A stretch of 64,000 nt of DNA from Leucobacter sp. Ag1 (GCF_000980875.1 NZ_LAYO01000099.1:1-64000); one strand, 5' to 3'; positions 53,149-61,839 are shown, counted from the stretch's first letter. The notes: generated by a model from the letters alone, not told the origin. Numbers and translations: made by a program.

Positions 53149-53812
53149 TCACGGCCGCCGGCGGGTCGGCGTGCCCGCGACGCGGCTCTTCGCAGCGCGA
53201 GGCGACCCCATCGCCCCGATGCGGCCTCCGTCCGCGCCCCGGATCGCGACCGCGCACCGGACTCGGCATCGAAACGGTCGAACTCGACCAGGGGAGGAGC
53301 CTCGGCTTCGACACGAAGAACCTCACCGGATTCGCGTACTCGCCGTCGACGCGCACCCCGATATGGATGCACTCGTCCGTGCAATGGCCGCCCTGAGCGA
53401 CGACGCCGACGGTGTCGCCTGCGGCCAGCGGCGTGCCTGCGACGAGCGTCGATTCGACCGGCTCGATCGAGAGCACCGTACGCTCATCGATCCTGATGGA
53501 GAGCACCGGCCGATCCACCACGGTTCCCGCGAAGGCGACCGTTCCGCGGGCGGGCGCGCGCACCGGTCCGCCGGGAAACGCGGGTACATCGATTCCTCGG
53601 TGCCCCGACGCGTAAGGCGAGGGCGGCGCCCGATACGGACCGATGACCCGGAAGGGCCCGGGAACGGGCGAAGACCAAGCCACCCGCTCGCTCGGCTGGA
53701 CCGGCGGCGTCGCTGCAGACGGCCCGGCGGTCGACGCGGTCGACCAGGAGAGGAGCAGTGCGGCGACGGGCGCGAGCAGCGGCCGTGCACGGAATCGGAG
53801 AGGGAGGGGCAT
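53149..53812 (-). CDS. M23-type (LytM) peptidase domain protein, 3' end unresolved
   Basis: A secreted protein beginning MPLPLRFRARPLLAPVAALLL (signal peptide, cleavage near ASTAG). The LytM core has YASGHRGIDVPAF with zinc-binding-type His and Asp, RAPARGTVAFAG, and GHCTDECIHIGVRVDGEY; the first His of the usual HxH is Cys, as is frequent in actinobacterial homologues. After FFVSKPRLLPW the frame has no stop and continues antisense through xerC to 52433, about 475 residues in total, losing protein-like composition. A neighbouring frame has a high-GC3 tail and a TGA at 53149-53151, just past the xerC stop, so a frameshift near 53290 is suspected. I give the likely extent rather than the read-through. 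Confidence 0.6.
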
Positions 53813-54185
53813 GCGTGAAGTCTGCGGTCGGGTGGGTGTGCGCGGTGCCGACTCCACAGGAGATCGGGCGAGAAGGCATGACCGGATGCGCCGACGCTGC
53901 TTGGGGAAGCAGAAGCGGCTCTCGGAGGCGCGCCGGAGCGCGTTCGACGGTGCCGCGTATCGGCAATCCGTGTATGCTTGTGGGGCACCTCTTATGGGGT
54001 GACTTCGCGTGCCCGCTCATCGGCGCGCCGCCACCGGTCTTCACCGAGCACTTCCCTCGCGGTTCTTCGTGAGGTGTGCATGGGGAAGCGGCGGATCCCG
54101 AGGGCACCAGGAATCGGTCGCATCGCGACCGGCACTCAACCGCAAGCGCGCACCGTTCGGTGCGCTGACACCAAGGAGAACGACC
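53813..54185 (+). promoter_or_regulatory. rpsB upstream region with candidate promoter and leader hairpin
   Basis: A 373-bp region without a supported gene. A -10-like TATGCT lies at 53973-53978 and would give a leader of about 200 nt. Close to the start, GCGCACC-GTTC-GGTGCGC (54148-54165) can form a 7-bp hairpin just before the AAGGAGA Shine-Dalgarno. S2 often regulates its own operon through the leader, so this is a candidate site; I cannot match a known S2-binding structure. Confidence 0.4.
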
Positions 54186-55028
54186 ATGGCCGTCGTCACC
54201 ATCCGCCAGCTGCTCGACAGCGGCGTCCACTTCGGACACCAGACCCGTCGCTGGAACCCCAAGATGAAGCGCTTCATCTTCACCGAGCGCTCGGGCATCT
54301 ACATCATCGACCTCCAGCAGTCGCTCGGCTACATCGACGACGCGTACGAGTTCGTCAAGAACACCGTCGCCCGCGGCGGCAACATCCTCTTCGTCGGCAC
54401 GAAGAAGCAGGCCCAGGAGGCCATCGCCGAGCAGGCCGCTCGCGTGAACCAGCCCTACGTGAACCAGCGCTGGCTCGGCGGTCTCCTCACCAACTTCCAG
54501 ACCGTCACCAAGCGCCTCGAGCGCATGAAGGAGCTCGAGCAGCTCGACTTCGAGGGCGGCACCAGCGGCTTCACCAAGAAGGAGCTCCTGCTCAAGAAGC
54601 GCGAGCTCGAGAAGCTGCAGAAGTCGCTCGGCGGCATCCGTCACATGACCAAGACGCCGTCGGCGCTCTGGGTCGTCGACACCAAGAAGGAGCACCTCGC
54701 GATCGACGAGGCGAAGAAGCTCGGGATCCCCGTGATCGCGATCCTCGACACCAACTGCGATCCCGACGAGGTCACCTTCCCGATCCCCGGCAACGACGAC
54801 GCCATCCGCTCGGTGTCGCTGCTCACCCGCGTGATCGCCGACGCCGCCGCTGAGGGCCTCATGGAGCGCCACCAGAAGCCGGCCGAGGGCGAGACCGCCG
54901 CCGAGCCGCTCGCCGAGTGGGAGGTCGAGCTGCTGAACGCCGACCAGGCCGCCGAGGCGCCCGCAGTCGAGGCACCCGCAGCCGAGGCCGCCGCGGCGAC
55001 CGAGGCTCCCGCCGAGTCTGCCGAGTAA
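54186..55028 (+). CDS. rpsB: 30S ribosomal protein S2
   Basis: A 280-residue ribosomal protein: [27 protein letters not shown] at the start, [36 protein letters not shown], and [15 protein letters not shown]...[10 protein letters not shown] near the end. It carries a C-terminal Ala/Glu/Pro-rich extension (about 235-280) common in actinobacteria. ATG 54186 follows an AAGGAGA Shine-Dalgarno. It forms the usual rpsB-tsf operon, with tsf 55 nt downstream. Confidence 0.97.
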   Translation: MAVVTIRQLLDSGVHFGHQTRRWNPKMKRFIFTERSGIYIIDLQQSLGYIDDAYEFVKNTVARGGNILFVGTKKQAQEAIAEQAARVNQPYVNQRWLGGLLTNFQTVTKRLERMKELEQLDFEGGTSGFTKKELLLKKRELEKLQKSLGGIRHMTKTPSALWVVDTKKEHLAIDEAKKLGIPVIAILDTNCDPDEVTFPIPGNDDAIRSVSLLTRVIADAAAEGLMERHQKPAEGETAAEPLAEWEVELLNADQAAEAPAVEAPAAEAAAATEAPAESAE

Positions 55029-55083
55029 TCGGTTTCCGAACCACCGACAGAACCGACACACCACAATCCTGAAGGAGTCACAC

Positions 55084-55914
55084 ATGGCTGCAGTGAGCAT
55101 GGCCGCTGTGAAGGAACTGCGCGATCGTCTCGGCGCAGGAATGGTCGACAGCAAGAACGCTCTGGTCGAGGCTGAGGGCGACATCGAGAAGGCCATCGAG
55201 ATCCTGCGTCTCAAGGGCCTGAAGGGCGTCGCGAAGCGCGGCGACCGCGAGGCGAGCGAGGGTCTCGTCGCGGTCAAGCAGACCGAGGGCGCTGCCACGA
55301 TGATCGAGCTCGTCTGCGAGACCGACTTCGTCGCGAAGAACGAGAAGTTCATCGCCCTGGCGGATCGCGTCCTCGAGGCGATCGCCACCGCCGGTGCGGG
55401 CACCGCCGAGGAGGCCCTCGCGGCACCCCTCGACGGCAAGACCGTGGGCGACGTCATCAACGACGAGGCCGCGATCATCGGCGAGCGCATCGTGCTCCGC
55501 AAGGTGACCCGCATCGAGGCTCCCGCCACCGCCGTCTACCTGCACCAGACCTCGAAGGATCTGCCCCCGCAGATCGGCGTGGTCGTGGGCTACGAGGGTG
55601 CCGACGCCGATGCTGCGCTCAGCATCGCCCGTCACATCTCGTTCGCCGATCCGGTGTACCTGAACCGCGAGGACGTTCCCGAGGCCGAGGTCGAGAAGGA
55701 GCGCGCGCTCGTCACCGAGATCTCGAAGAACGAGGGCAAGCCCGAGGCTGCACTGCCGAAGATCGTCGAGGGTCGCCTCACCGCGTTCTTCAAGCAGATC
55801 GCGCTCAACGAGCAGGTGCACGCGCTCGACGCCGACAAGCGCGAGGTCAAGAAGGTCGCCGATGCCGCAGGCATCACCGTGACCGGCTTCGCACGCGGCA
55901 AGGTCGGCGCCTAA
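55084..55914 (+). CDS. tsf: Elongation factor Ts
   Basis: A 276-residue nucleotide-exchange factor for EF-Tu. The N-terminal UBA-like domain has VKELRDRLGAGMVDSKNALVEAEGD, then ELVCETDFVAKNEKF (the TDFV contact motif), and EGRLTAFFKQIALNEQ at the C-terminus. ATG 55084 is preceded by GAAGGAG. A terminator follows 10 nt after the stop, so the following pyrH uses its own promoter. Confidence 0.97.
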   Translation: MAAVSMAAVKELRDRLGAGMVDSKNALVEAEGDIEKAIEILRLKGLKGVAKRGDREASEGLVAVKQTEGAATMIELVCETDFVAKNEKFIALADRVLEAIATAGAGTAEEALAAPLDGKTVGDVINDEAAIIGERIVLRKVTRIEAPATAVYLHQTSKDLPPQIGVVVGYEGADADAALSIARHISFADPVYLNREDVPEAEVEKERALVTEISKNEGKPEAALPKIVEGRLTAFFKQIALNEQVHALDADKREVKKVADAAGITVTGFARGKVGA

Positions 55915-55924
55915 CCGCTGATGC

Positions 55925-55959
55925 AGAGAGACCCGGGTCCTGGTGACCCGGGTCTCTCT
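55925..55959 (+). terminator. Terminator of the rpsB-tsf operon
   Basis: AGAGAGACCCGGGTC (55925-55939) pairs perfectly with GACCCGGGTCTCTCT (55945-55959) around a CTGGT loop, giving a 15-bp stem. Confidence 0.9.
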
Positions 55960-55973
55960 CCATGTCCAGACAC

Positions 55974-55979
55974 TAGAAT
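55974..55979 (+). promoter_or_regulatory. -10 element for the pyrH-frr-cdsA run
   Basis: TAGAAT just downstream of the tsf terminator, giving a leader of about 25-30 nt with GAAGGAG before ATG 56010. Confidence 0.5.
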
Positions 55980-56009
55980 TCACTCAGCCCAACCCGAAGG
56001 AGACCTCCG

Positions 56010-56729
56010 ATGACCTCGACCGCCACCCGCAAGCGCCGCGTTCTGCTGAAGCTGTCGGGGGAGGCGTTCGGCGGAGGGACGCTCGGGGTCAACCCCGACG
56101 TCGTGAGTCAGATCGCGCGCGAGATCGCGGCCGCGATGGAGACCGCGGAGGTCGCGGTGGTCGTCGGCGGCGGTAACTTCTTCCGCGGCGCCGAGCTCTC
56201 GCAGCGCGGCATGGACCGTGCTCGAGCCGACTACATGGGCATGCTCGGAACGGTCATGAACGCGCTCGCGCTGCAGGACTTCCTGGAGCAGGCCGGCGTC
56301 TCGAGCCGCGTGCAGTCCGCGATCACCATGACCCAGGTCGCCGAGACCTACATCCCGCTGCGCGCCGTCCGGCACCTCGAGAAGGGGCGCGTGGTCATCT
56401 TCGGTGCCGGCGCCGGCCTGCCCTACTTCTCGACCGACACGGTCGCGGCGCAGCGCGCCCTCGAGATCCAGGCCGACGAGGTGCTCGTCGCCAAGAACGG
56501 CGTCGACGGCGTCTACACCGCCGACCCGCGCCAGGATCCGGACGCCCAGCTGCTCGACGAGATCAGCTACAACGACGCGCTCGTGCGCGGCCTCAAGGTC
56601 GTCGACTCGACCGCGTTCAGCCTCTGCATGGACAACGGCATGCCGATGCGCGTGTTCGGCATGGAGCCCGCTGGCAATGTCACCCTGGCCATCCGTGGAG
56701 AGCGTCTGGGAACGCTCGTCCACCGCTAA
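56010..56729 (+). CDS. pyrH: UMP kinase
   Basis: A 239-residue amino-acid-kinase-fold enzyme that phosphorylates UMP to UDP. Motifs are [83 protein letters not shown] and a final [25 protein letters not shown] Shine-Dalgarno precedes the start. frr follows after 33 nt with its own Shine-Dalgarno. Confidence 0.97.
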   Translation: MTSTATRKRRVLLKLSGEAFGGGTLGVNPDVVSQIAREIAAAMETAEVAVVVGGGNFFRGAELSQRGMDRARADYMGMLGTVMNALALQDFLEQAGVSSRVQSAITMTQVAETYIPLRAVRHLEKGRVVIFGAGAGLPYFSTDTVAAQRALEIQADEVLVAKNGVDGVYTADPRQDPDAQLLDEISYNDALVRGLKVVDSTAFSLCMDNGMPMRVFGMEPAGNVTLAIRGERLGTLVHR

Positions 56730-56762
56730 GCTTGAAACATTCACTTCAGAAAGGGGCGCACC

Positions 56763-57317
56763 GTGATCGATGAGGTCTTCGCCGACGTCAAGGACCGCAT
56801 GAACAAGGCGGTCGAATCCGCGAAGGAGAGCTTCGCCACGGTGCGCACCGGCCGTGCCAACCCCGCACTGCTCCAGGGCGTGCTGGTCGACTACTACGGC
56901 ACCCCGACGCCGCTCCCGCAGCTGGCCGCGGTCGCCAACCAGGACGCGCGCAGCCTGATCATCACCCCCTACGACAAGGGTGCGATGAAGGACATCGAGC
57001 AGGCGATCCGCGACATGCCGAACCTCGGGGCCAACCCCTCGAACGACGGTTCCGTGATCCGCGTGAACCTGCCCGAGCTCACCGAGGAGCGCCGCAAGGA
57101 GTTCGTCAAGATCGTCAAGGCCAAGGCCGAGGACGCCCGAGTCGCCGTGCGCAACCTGCGCCGCCGCGCCAAGGACGATCTCGACGCGCTCAAGAGCGAG
57201 GTCGGCGAAGACGACGTCGTGCGTGCCGAGAAGGAGCTCGAGGCGCTCACCAAGCAGATCATCGACCAGGTCGATGATGCGATGAAGCGCAAAGAGACCG
57301 AGCTGCTGGAGGTCTAA
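56763..57317 (+). CDS. frr: Ribosome recycling factor
   Basis: A 184-residue factor that, with EF-G, splits post-termination ribosomes. Landmarks are [59 protein letters not shown] and [12 protein letters not shown]. Start GTG 56763 lies after AAAGGGG. Only 5 nt separate it from cdsA, so the two are probably co-transcribed. Confidence 0.97.
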   Translation: MIDEVFADVKDRMNKAVESAKESFATVRTGRANPALLQGVLVDYYGTPTPLPQLAAVANQDARSLIITPYDKGAMKDIEQAIRDMPNLGANPSNDGSVIRVNLPELTEERRKEFVKIVKAKAEDARVAVRNLRRRAKDDLDALKSEVGEDDVVRAEKELEALTKQIIDQVDDAMKRKETELLEV

Positions 57318-57322
57318 TCCAG

Positions 57323-58222
57323 ATGTCGGGCGCCGAGCGGCGCGAGGAGCTTCGCGCACAGCTCGAAGCCACCAACGCCAAGATCGAAGCCCGTGCGGGA
57401 CGCAACCTGTTCCTCGCGGTCGGTTCGGGCGTCGCCTTCGGCGCGCTCTTCCTGGTGAGCCTGTTCATCTGGAAGGATCTCTTCGCGCTGCTCGTCGCCG
57501 CGATCGTCTCGGTCGCGCTCGTTGAACTCGCGGCCGCGTTCCGCACCGCGGGACGCCGGGTCCCGAGAGTCGGGGTCGTGCTCGGCGGACTCATCGTGGT
57601 GGGCGGCGCCTACTTCTACGGTGCGGCGGGCATGGTGCTCGGCCTCTTCGCGGGCTCGATCCTGCTCACCGTCTGGCGGCTGATCGAGGGGCTCTTCCCG
57701 CAGTGGGAGACCCCGCCGAAGACGCTCAACCGGGACGTCTTCTCGGGGCTGTTCACCCTCGTCTACGTCGCGTTCCTCGGTTCGTTCAGCGTGCTGCTGC
57801 TCATGTCCGACCGGGGCGAGTGGTGGGTGTTCACGCTCGTGCTCGTCGTGGTCTCGGTCGATATCGGCGCGTACGCCGCGGGAGTGACGCTCGGCAAGCA
57901 CAAGATGACACCGCGGATCAGCCCGAACAAGACGTGGGAAGGATTCGCGGGAGCCGCGGTCGTGGCGCTCGCCTCCGGCGTGCTCGCCTCGATCTTCGCG
58001 CTTGAGGAATCCTGGTGGGTCGGTGCGATCATCGGCGTGCTGGTACTGCTGACCGCGACCGGCGGAGACCTCACCGAGTCGCTCATCAAACGGAATCTGG
58101 GAGTCAAAGACATGAGTTCGTGGATCCCCGGTCACGGCGGTCTGCTCGACCGTCTCGATTCGCTGCTGCCCTCTGCGGTCGCCGTGTACGGCGTCGCGCT
58201 GGCGCTCGGAGCGGCGGCATGA
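57323..58222 (+). CDS. cdsA: Phosphatidate cytidylyltransferase
   Basis: A 299-residue integral membrane enzyme that makes CDP-diacylglycerol from phosphatidate and CTP. It has a charged N-terminus (1-25), seven to eight membrane helices, and the CdsA signature spread over SPNKTWEGFAG, TGGDLTESLIKRNLGVKDMSS and PGHGGLLDRLDSL. The start is ATG 57323, 5 nt after frr. The stop overlaps the DivIVA-like gene by ATGA. Confidence 0.95.
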   Translation: MSGAERREELRAQLEATNAKIEARAGRNLFLAVGSGVAFGALFLVSLFIWKDLFALLVAAIVSVALVELAAAFRTAGRRVPRVGVVLGGLIVVGGAYFYGAAGMVLGLFAGSILLTVWRLIEGLFPQWETPPKTLNRDVFSGLFTLVYVAFLGSFSVLLLMSDRGEWWVFTLVLVVVSVDIGAYAAGVTLGKHKMTPRISPNKTWEGFAGAAVVALASGVLASIFALEESWWVGAIIGVLVLLTATGGDLTESLIKRNLGVKDMSSWIPGHGGLLDRLDSLLPSAVAVYGVALALGAAA

Positions 58223-58884
58223 CCGCGGGAGCGCCGATCGACGGCGCCGCGGGCACGACGCCGATCCCGGTCGGGGACCCGGTCGAAGCAGATACCGCAC
58301 CGGTGCCGAGCCAGCAGCTCGGCGGGGGAGCAGCCGACACCTCCTTCCCGAGGGCCGGCCGCAAGCAGCTCGGCTACCGCACCGCCGACGTCGACCAGTT
58401 CCTGCTGCAGGCGCGTCGCACGTACGAGGGCGATCCGTCGCTCGCGAGCCCCGTCACCTCGCAGGAAGTACGGCGCACGGCGTTCCCGGTGCACCGGCGC
58501 GGGTACTCCGCGCGGTTCGTGGACGCCGCGATGGATCGCCTCGAGGAGGTCTTCTTCGAGCGGGAGCGTCGCGAACGGATCCGTGAGATCGGTGAGGACG
58601 CCTGGTGGGCGGATACGCAGCAGCTGCTCTCCGAGGTGAAGGGACGGCTGCAGCGCGACCGCGGTCGGCGCTTCCGGCGGCGGGGGTTCCTGACCACGGG
58701 CTACCGGATCTCCGAGGTCGACGCGTTCCTCGACCGCATCACCGCGATGTTCGAGGGCAACGAGACCGTATCGAGCATGGAAGTGCGCTCGGCGGTGTTC
58801 CACTCGCAGTGGCGGGGCTACGACGAGGACCAGGTCGATGCGCTGCTCGACAGCGTCGTGGTGCTGCTGCTCGCGACCCGTTGA
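58219..58884 (+). CDS. DivIVA-domain-like actinobacterial protein
   Basis: A 221-residue protein with a disordered N-terminus (1-45), then two DivIVA-like motifs of related sequence: KQLGYRTADVDQFLLQARRTYEG (about 48-70) with TAFPVHRRGYSARFVDAAMDRLEE, and GYRISEVDAFLDRITAMFEG (about 160) with AVFHSQWRGYDEDQVDALLDSVV. This double motif resembles actinobacterial proteins that carry DivIVA-type segments without the long coiled coil. ATG 58219 overlaps the cdsA stop. A cell-pole or division role is inference. Confidence 0.8.
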   Translation: MTAGAPIDGAAGTTPIPVGDPVEADTAPVPSQQLGGGAADTSFPRAGRKQLGYRTADVDQFLLQARRTYEGDPSLASPVTSQEVRRTAFPVHRRGYSARFVDAAMDRLEEVFFERERRERIREIGEDAWWADTQQLLSEVKGRLQRDRGRRFRRRGFLTTGYRISEVDAFLDRITAMFEGNETVSSMEVRSAVFHSQWRGYDEDQVDALLDSVVVLLLATR

Positions 58885-58964
58885 ATCCGCGTGAACCGGG
58901 ACGCACCGCACCGACGAACCGACGCGCCAGCTGAATCCGGGCTGCGCCGCAACCACTATTGAGA

Positions 58965-58970
58965 TAGAAT
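58965..58970 (+). promoter_or_regulatory. -10 element for the transglycosylase-like gene
   Basis: TAGAAT ending 10 nt before GTG 58981. The alternative GTG 58972 lies 1 nt past the hexamer and would not be transcribed from it. Confidence 0.5.
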
Positions 58971-58980
58971 CGTGACCATT

Positions 58981-59619
58981 GTGACTGCAACGACTCGACA
59001 GAACCGACCCGCACCGGGATGGCGACGCGTGCGTGGCATGGCCTCCGCGACCGCCGTTCTCGCCTTCGTCGGTACCCTCTCCGTGGTGCCCTATACGGCG
59101 CCGAACGCTTACGCGGACCAGGAGTTCATGGCGACCCAGGATCAGCGGCTGCACCAGCAGTTCGTCCCTGCGACGGCGACCGAGACCTCCTTCGACCTCG
59201 CGGCATCGCCGATCGAGCTGGTGCCCGAGGCGAAGCCCAAGAAGGTCGAGAAGACCGAGACGGCGACCGACACCTCCGAGCAGAGTGCGCAGGATCCGGC
59301 TCCGGCCGGGGCGGGTGCTCCGCCGATGTACACCGGCGGGGGCTCGCCCGCCGAGTGGATGGCCGCCGCGGGCATCGCGAAGAGCGACTGGGGCTACGTC
59401 GACTACATCATCTCGCACGAGAGCACCTGGAACCCGAACGCGACGAACGCGAGCTCGGGCGCCTGCGGGCTCGCCCAGGCGCTGCCCTGCAGCAAGGTTC
59501 CCGGCGGGAACGGCTACGATCCGGTCGCGAATCTCCAGTGGGCGAGCGGCTACGCCGTGAGCCGGTACGGCAGCTGGAAGGGCGCCTACGAGGCCTGGAC
59601 CGTTCAGAACTGGTGGTGA
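58981..59619 (+). CDS. Secreted transglycosylase-like (lysozyme-fold) protein
   Basis: A 212-residue exported protein. The signal peptide has a hydrophobic stretch around MASATAVLAFVGTLSVVPYT and cleavage near NAYAD. A Thr/Glu/Ala/Pro-rich linker spans about 70-115. The C-terminal domain (about 120-212) has DYIISHESTWNPNATNASSGACGLAQALP and ASGYAVSRYGSWKGAYEAW, the soluble-lytic-transglycosylase/Rpf-type lysozyme fold, with the likely catalytic Glu in SHES. Two cysteines may form a disulfide. GTG 58981 is chosen from the position of TAGAAT. It probably acts on peptidoglycan. Confidence 0.85.
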   Translation: MTATTRQNRPAPGWRRVRGMASATAVLAFVGTLSVVPYTAPNAYADQEFMATQDQRLHQQFVPATATETSFDLAASPIELVPEAKPKKVEKTETATDTSEQSAQDPAPAGAGAPPMYTGGGSPAEWMAAAGIAKSDWGYVDYIISHESTWNPNATNASSGACGLAQALPCSKVPGGNGYDPVANLQWASGYAVSRYGSWKGAYEAWTVQNWW

Positions 59620-59667
59620 GGCCGGTGGCTCCCGGAGCCATCCGCATGAACGCACCGAGGCCGCACC

Positions 59668-59955
59668 GTGCCGCGTAAGCATCGCCGGGGTCCGGCGCAG
59701 GCTCCGCGCGGCGGCGACGTCACCCGTCTCGCGAACGGAGGCGCCCAGCGCGTGACGCGGTCGGGTCGCGAGTGGTTCGTGCGCGAGATCCCCGCGCATC
59801 GCGCGGAGAAGGCGTACCGATGCCCGTCGTGCGGGAACGAGATCCCACCGGGCCAGGCGCACGTCGTGGCCTGGAGCGCCGAGCATCTCTTCGGGGACGG
59901 CGCAGCGGTGCAGGAGCGTCGACACTGGCACGCCCACTGCTGGCGCCTGGTCTGA
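59668..59955 (+). CDS. Small zinc-ribbon actinobacterial protein
   Basis: A 95-residue basic protein. After a disordered RK/GP-rich N-terminus comes REWFVREIPAHRAEKAYRCPSCGNEIPPGQAHVV, then a C-terminal RRHWHAHCWRLV. CPSC, followed by His and Cys (HWHAHC), is a typical zinc ribbon. It belongs to a conserved actinobacterial group sometimes called an ATP/GTP-binding protein without evidence. The start is GTG 59668; no clear Shine-Dalgarno or -10 is seen. It is convergent with the RNase H gene. Confidence 0.75.
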   Translation: MPRKHRRGPAQAPRGGDVTRLANGGAQRVTRSGREWFVREIPAHRAEKAYRCPSCGNEIPPGQAHVVAWSAEHLFGDGAAVQERRHWHAHCWRLV

Positions 59956-59967
59956 ACGCCGAGCGGC

Positions 59968-60981
59968 TCAGGCCTCCGCGGTTCCCTGGTGGAACCTGAG
60001 ACGGTACGCGCCGTCGACGCGCTGCCAGATCGAGCTGCGCAGCGACGAACGGGTGATCCCGTCGACCCGAGCGATGCTGCGGTACAGCAGCTGCGCCACC
60101 CCGGGCGCGAGCTCGACCGCGGAGATCGGATCGCAGTCGGCCTCGAGCGCGGGACTTCCGGGCAGCGCGCTCAGCGTCGCTTCGCGATCCCAGACGCGAC
60201 CGGACGCACCGATCTCGACGAACTCGGGGTGCAGGAGCTCATCGAGACGGCGCGCATCACCACGCACCGCAGGGTCGAGGAGCATGCGCTCGAGCTCGAC
60301 GAGCTCGGCTACCAGGTCGTCGTCGGTCGGTGAAGCGGACCCGCTCGGCTCGGGAGGGACCGAAGCCGATCCCGCGGGGCTCGCCGAGAGATCGGCATCC
60401 AGATCGAAGAGGTCGAACAGCGATGGCTCCGCAGCGGAGCCGGGGGCGGGAACCGACGGCGCGGAGGGCGCGACGGCGGGTGTCTGCATCGACGTCGATT
60501 CCGTCACGGGGTCCGCACCGATCAGTCCGGGCCCCGAATCGGGATCCCGACGCTGCTGGTACGCGGTCGCCGCGGCCCGCGCCCGCGTGTCCGCAGCCTC
60601 GTTGAGCGGATGCCCGGCGTGCCCCTTCACCCACTCGAAACGAACCTCCCGGCCGCGGAGCGCGGCATCGAGGTCCTCGAGGAGTTCGCGATTCAGCACG
60701 GGCTTGCCATCGGCCTTGCGCCAGCCCTTCCGCTTCCAACCCGGCATCCACTTGGTGACGGAGTTGATCACGTACTGGCTGTCGCAGAGCACGAGCAGCG
60801 GCTCGTCGCGTCGCGACTCGGTCGAGCGCAGCAGATCGAGGACGGCCATGAGCTCGCCCTGGTTGTTCGTCGCGCGGGGCCAGCCGCCGGCGCGCCACTC
60901 CTGATCGCTGATGACCCAGGCCCAGCCGGCGGGACCGGGATTGCCGAGTGCGGAGCCGTCCGCTGCTGCAACGATCGTCAT
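59968..60981 (-). CDS. Ribonuclease HI fused to a DUF4440 (SnoaL-like) domain
   Basis: A 337-residue two-domain protein. Residues 1-150 are RNase HI, which cuts the RNA strand of RNA-DNA hybrids: Asp8 (AAADGSALGNPG), Glu43 (NNQGELMAV), Asp67 (LCDSQYVINS) and Asp131 (LNEAADTRA), plus WVKGHAGHPLNE. A disordered Pro/Ser/Ala/Asp-rich linker spans about 155-215. Residues 216-337 form a DUF4440/NTF2-like cone fold (LVAELVELERMLLDPAVRGDARRLDELLHPEFVEIG...YRLRFHQGT). CAGGAT lies 6 nt before ATG 60981. It is divergent from the alpha/beta hydrolase gene. Confidence 0.88.
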   Translation of the reverse strand: MTIVAAADGSALGNPGPAGWAWVISDQEWRAGGWPRATNNQGELMAVLDLLRSTESRRDEPLLVLCDSQYVINSVTKWMPGWKRKGWRKADGKPVLNRELLEDLDAALRGREVRFEWVKGHAGHPLNEAADTRARAAATAYQQRRDPDSGPGLIGADPVTESTSMQTPAVAPSAPSVPAPGSAAEPSLFDLFDLDADLSASPAGSASVPPEPSGSASPTDDDLVAELVELERMLLDPAVRGDARRLDELLHPEFVEIGASGRVWDREATLSALPGSPALEADCDPISAVELAPGVAQLLYRSIARVDGITRSSLRSSIWQRVDGAYRLRFHQGTAEA

Positions 60982-60987
60982 CCCTCC

Positions 60988-60993
60988 ATCCTG
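60988..60993 (-). promoter_or_regulatory. -10 element of leaderless promoter for the RNase H gene
   Basis: CAGGAT on the minus strand, then 6 nt, then ATG 60981. Confidence 0.4.
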
Positions 60994-61041
60994 GCAGAGC
61001 CGCCGGGGTGCCCCGGCGAACGCGCCCGCACCGGCGGCTTC

Positions 61042-61047
61042 TATATT
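61042..61047 (+). promoter_or_regulatory. -10 element for the alpha/beta hydrolase gene
   Basis: TATATT, an unusually AT-rich hexamer here. A GTG lies 6 nt downstream (61054, in frame), so the transcript could be leaderless with a start there, or have a leader of about 50 nt to ATG 61105. Confidence 0.5.
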
Positions 61048-61104
61048 GGTGTGGTGCCCGAGGGCCGTGAGCGGCTCGCAGCCGGACGAGAGGATCCGAC
61101 ACCC

Positions 61105-61839
61105 ATGATCGACATCACCAGCGGAACCGTGCTGCGCGCAGAGCGGGAGAACGTCGAGCTGCGCACCGCGGACGGGCTCACCCTCGTCGGAGAACTCGCG
61201 ATGCCGATCGGCCGTCCGCCGCAGGCCACCCTCGTGACGCTCCACCCGCTGCCGACCGCCGGCGGATTCATGGACTCGCACGTCCTCCGCAAGGCCTCGT
61301 GGCGTCTGCCCGAGCTCGCCGACCTCGCGGTGCTCCGCTTCAACACGCGCGGCACGTCCTCACCGCGCGGCACCAGCGATGGATCCTTCGAGGAGGGCGT
61401 GGGCGAGCGGCTCGACGTCGAGGCCGCGATGCGTTTCGTCGCCGAGCGCGGTCTGCCGAACCCTTGGCTGGTCGGCTGGTCGTTCGGCACCGAGCTCGCG
61501 CTGAAGTACGGCCTGCAGCACCCGATCGAGGGCGCGATCCTGCTCTCGCCGCCGCTCCATCGCGCGACGGACGCCGAGGTCGCCGCGTGGGCGAGCGCTG
61601 CGCCGGAGCTCGTGGTGATCGTGCCGGAGCTCGACGACTACCTGCAGCCTGCCGAGGCAGCGGAGCGCTTCGCCTCGGTGCCTCGCGCCGAGATGATCCC
61701 GGTCGAGGGCGGACGCCACCTGTGGGTGGGGGAGAAGCAGGTGCGACGGGTGCTCGACGAGATCGTCGCCGCGGTGGGAACCGCGGCGACGCCGCTCCCT
61801 GGCTCGGTCGCCGAGGAGCGGGTCGAGCCGCACCGTTAG
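61105..61839 (+). CDS. Alpha/beta hydrolase family protein
   Basis: A 244-residue single-domain alpha/beta hydrolase. The oxyanion-loop segment VTLHPLPTAGGFMDSHV (about 45), RFNTRGTSSPRGTSDG, and the nucleophile elbow GWSFGTE (about 130; Ser in GxSxG) are seen. A downstream Asp lies in VVIVPELDDYLQP, and the catalytic His is in EGGRHLWVG. The fold matches the KANL3/Tex30-like group of short hydrolases; the substrate is unknown. The start is ATG 61105 with a GAGAGGA upstream; in-frame GTG 61054 is the alternative. Its stop TAG overlaps by 3 nt the convergent stop of the coiled-coil gene. Confidence 0.83.
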   Translation: MIDITSGTVLRAERENVELRTADGLTLVGELAMPIGRPPQATLVTLHPLPTAGGFMDSHVLRKASWRLPELADLAVLRFNTRGTSSPRGTSDGSFEEGVGERLDVEAAMRFVAERGLPNPWLVGWSFGTELALKYGLQHPIEGAILLSPPLHRATDAEVAAWASAAPELVVIVPELDDYLQPAEAAERFASVPRAEMIPVEGGRHLWVGEKQVRRVLDEIVAAVGTAATPLPGSVAEERVEPHR

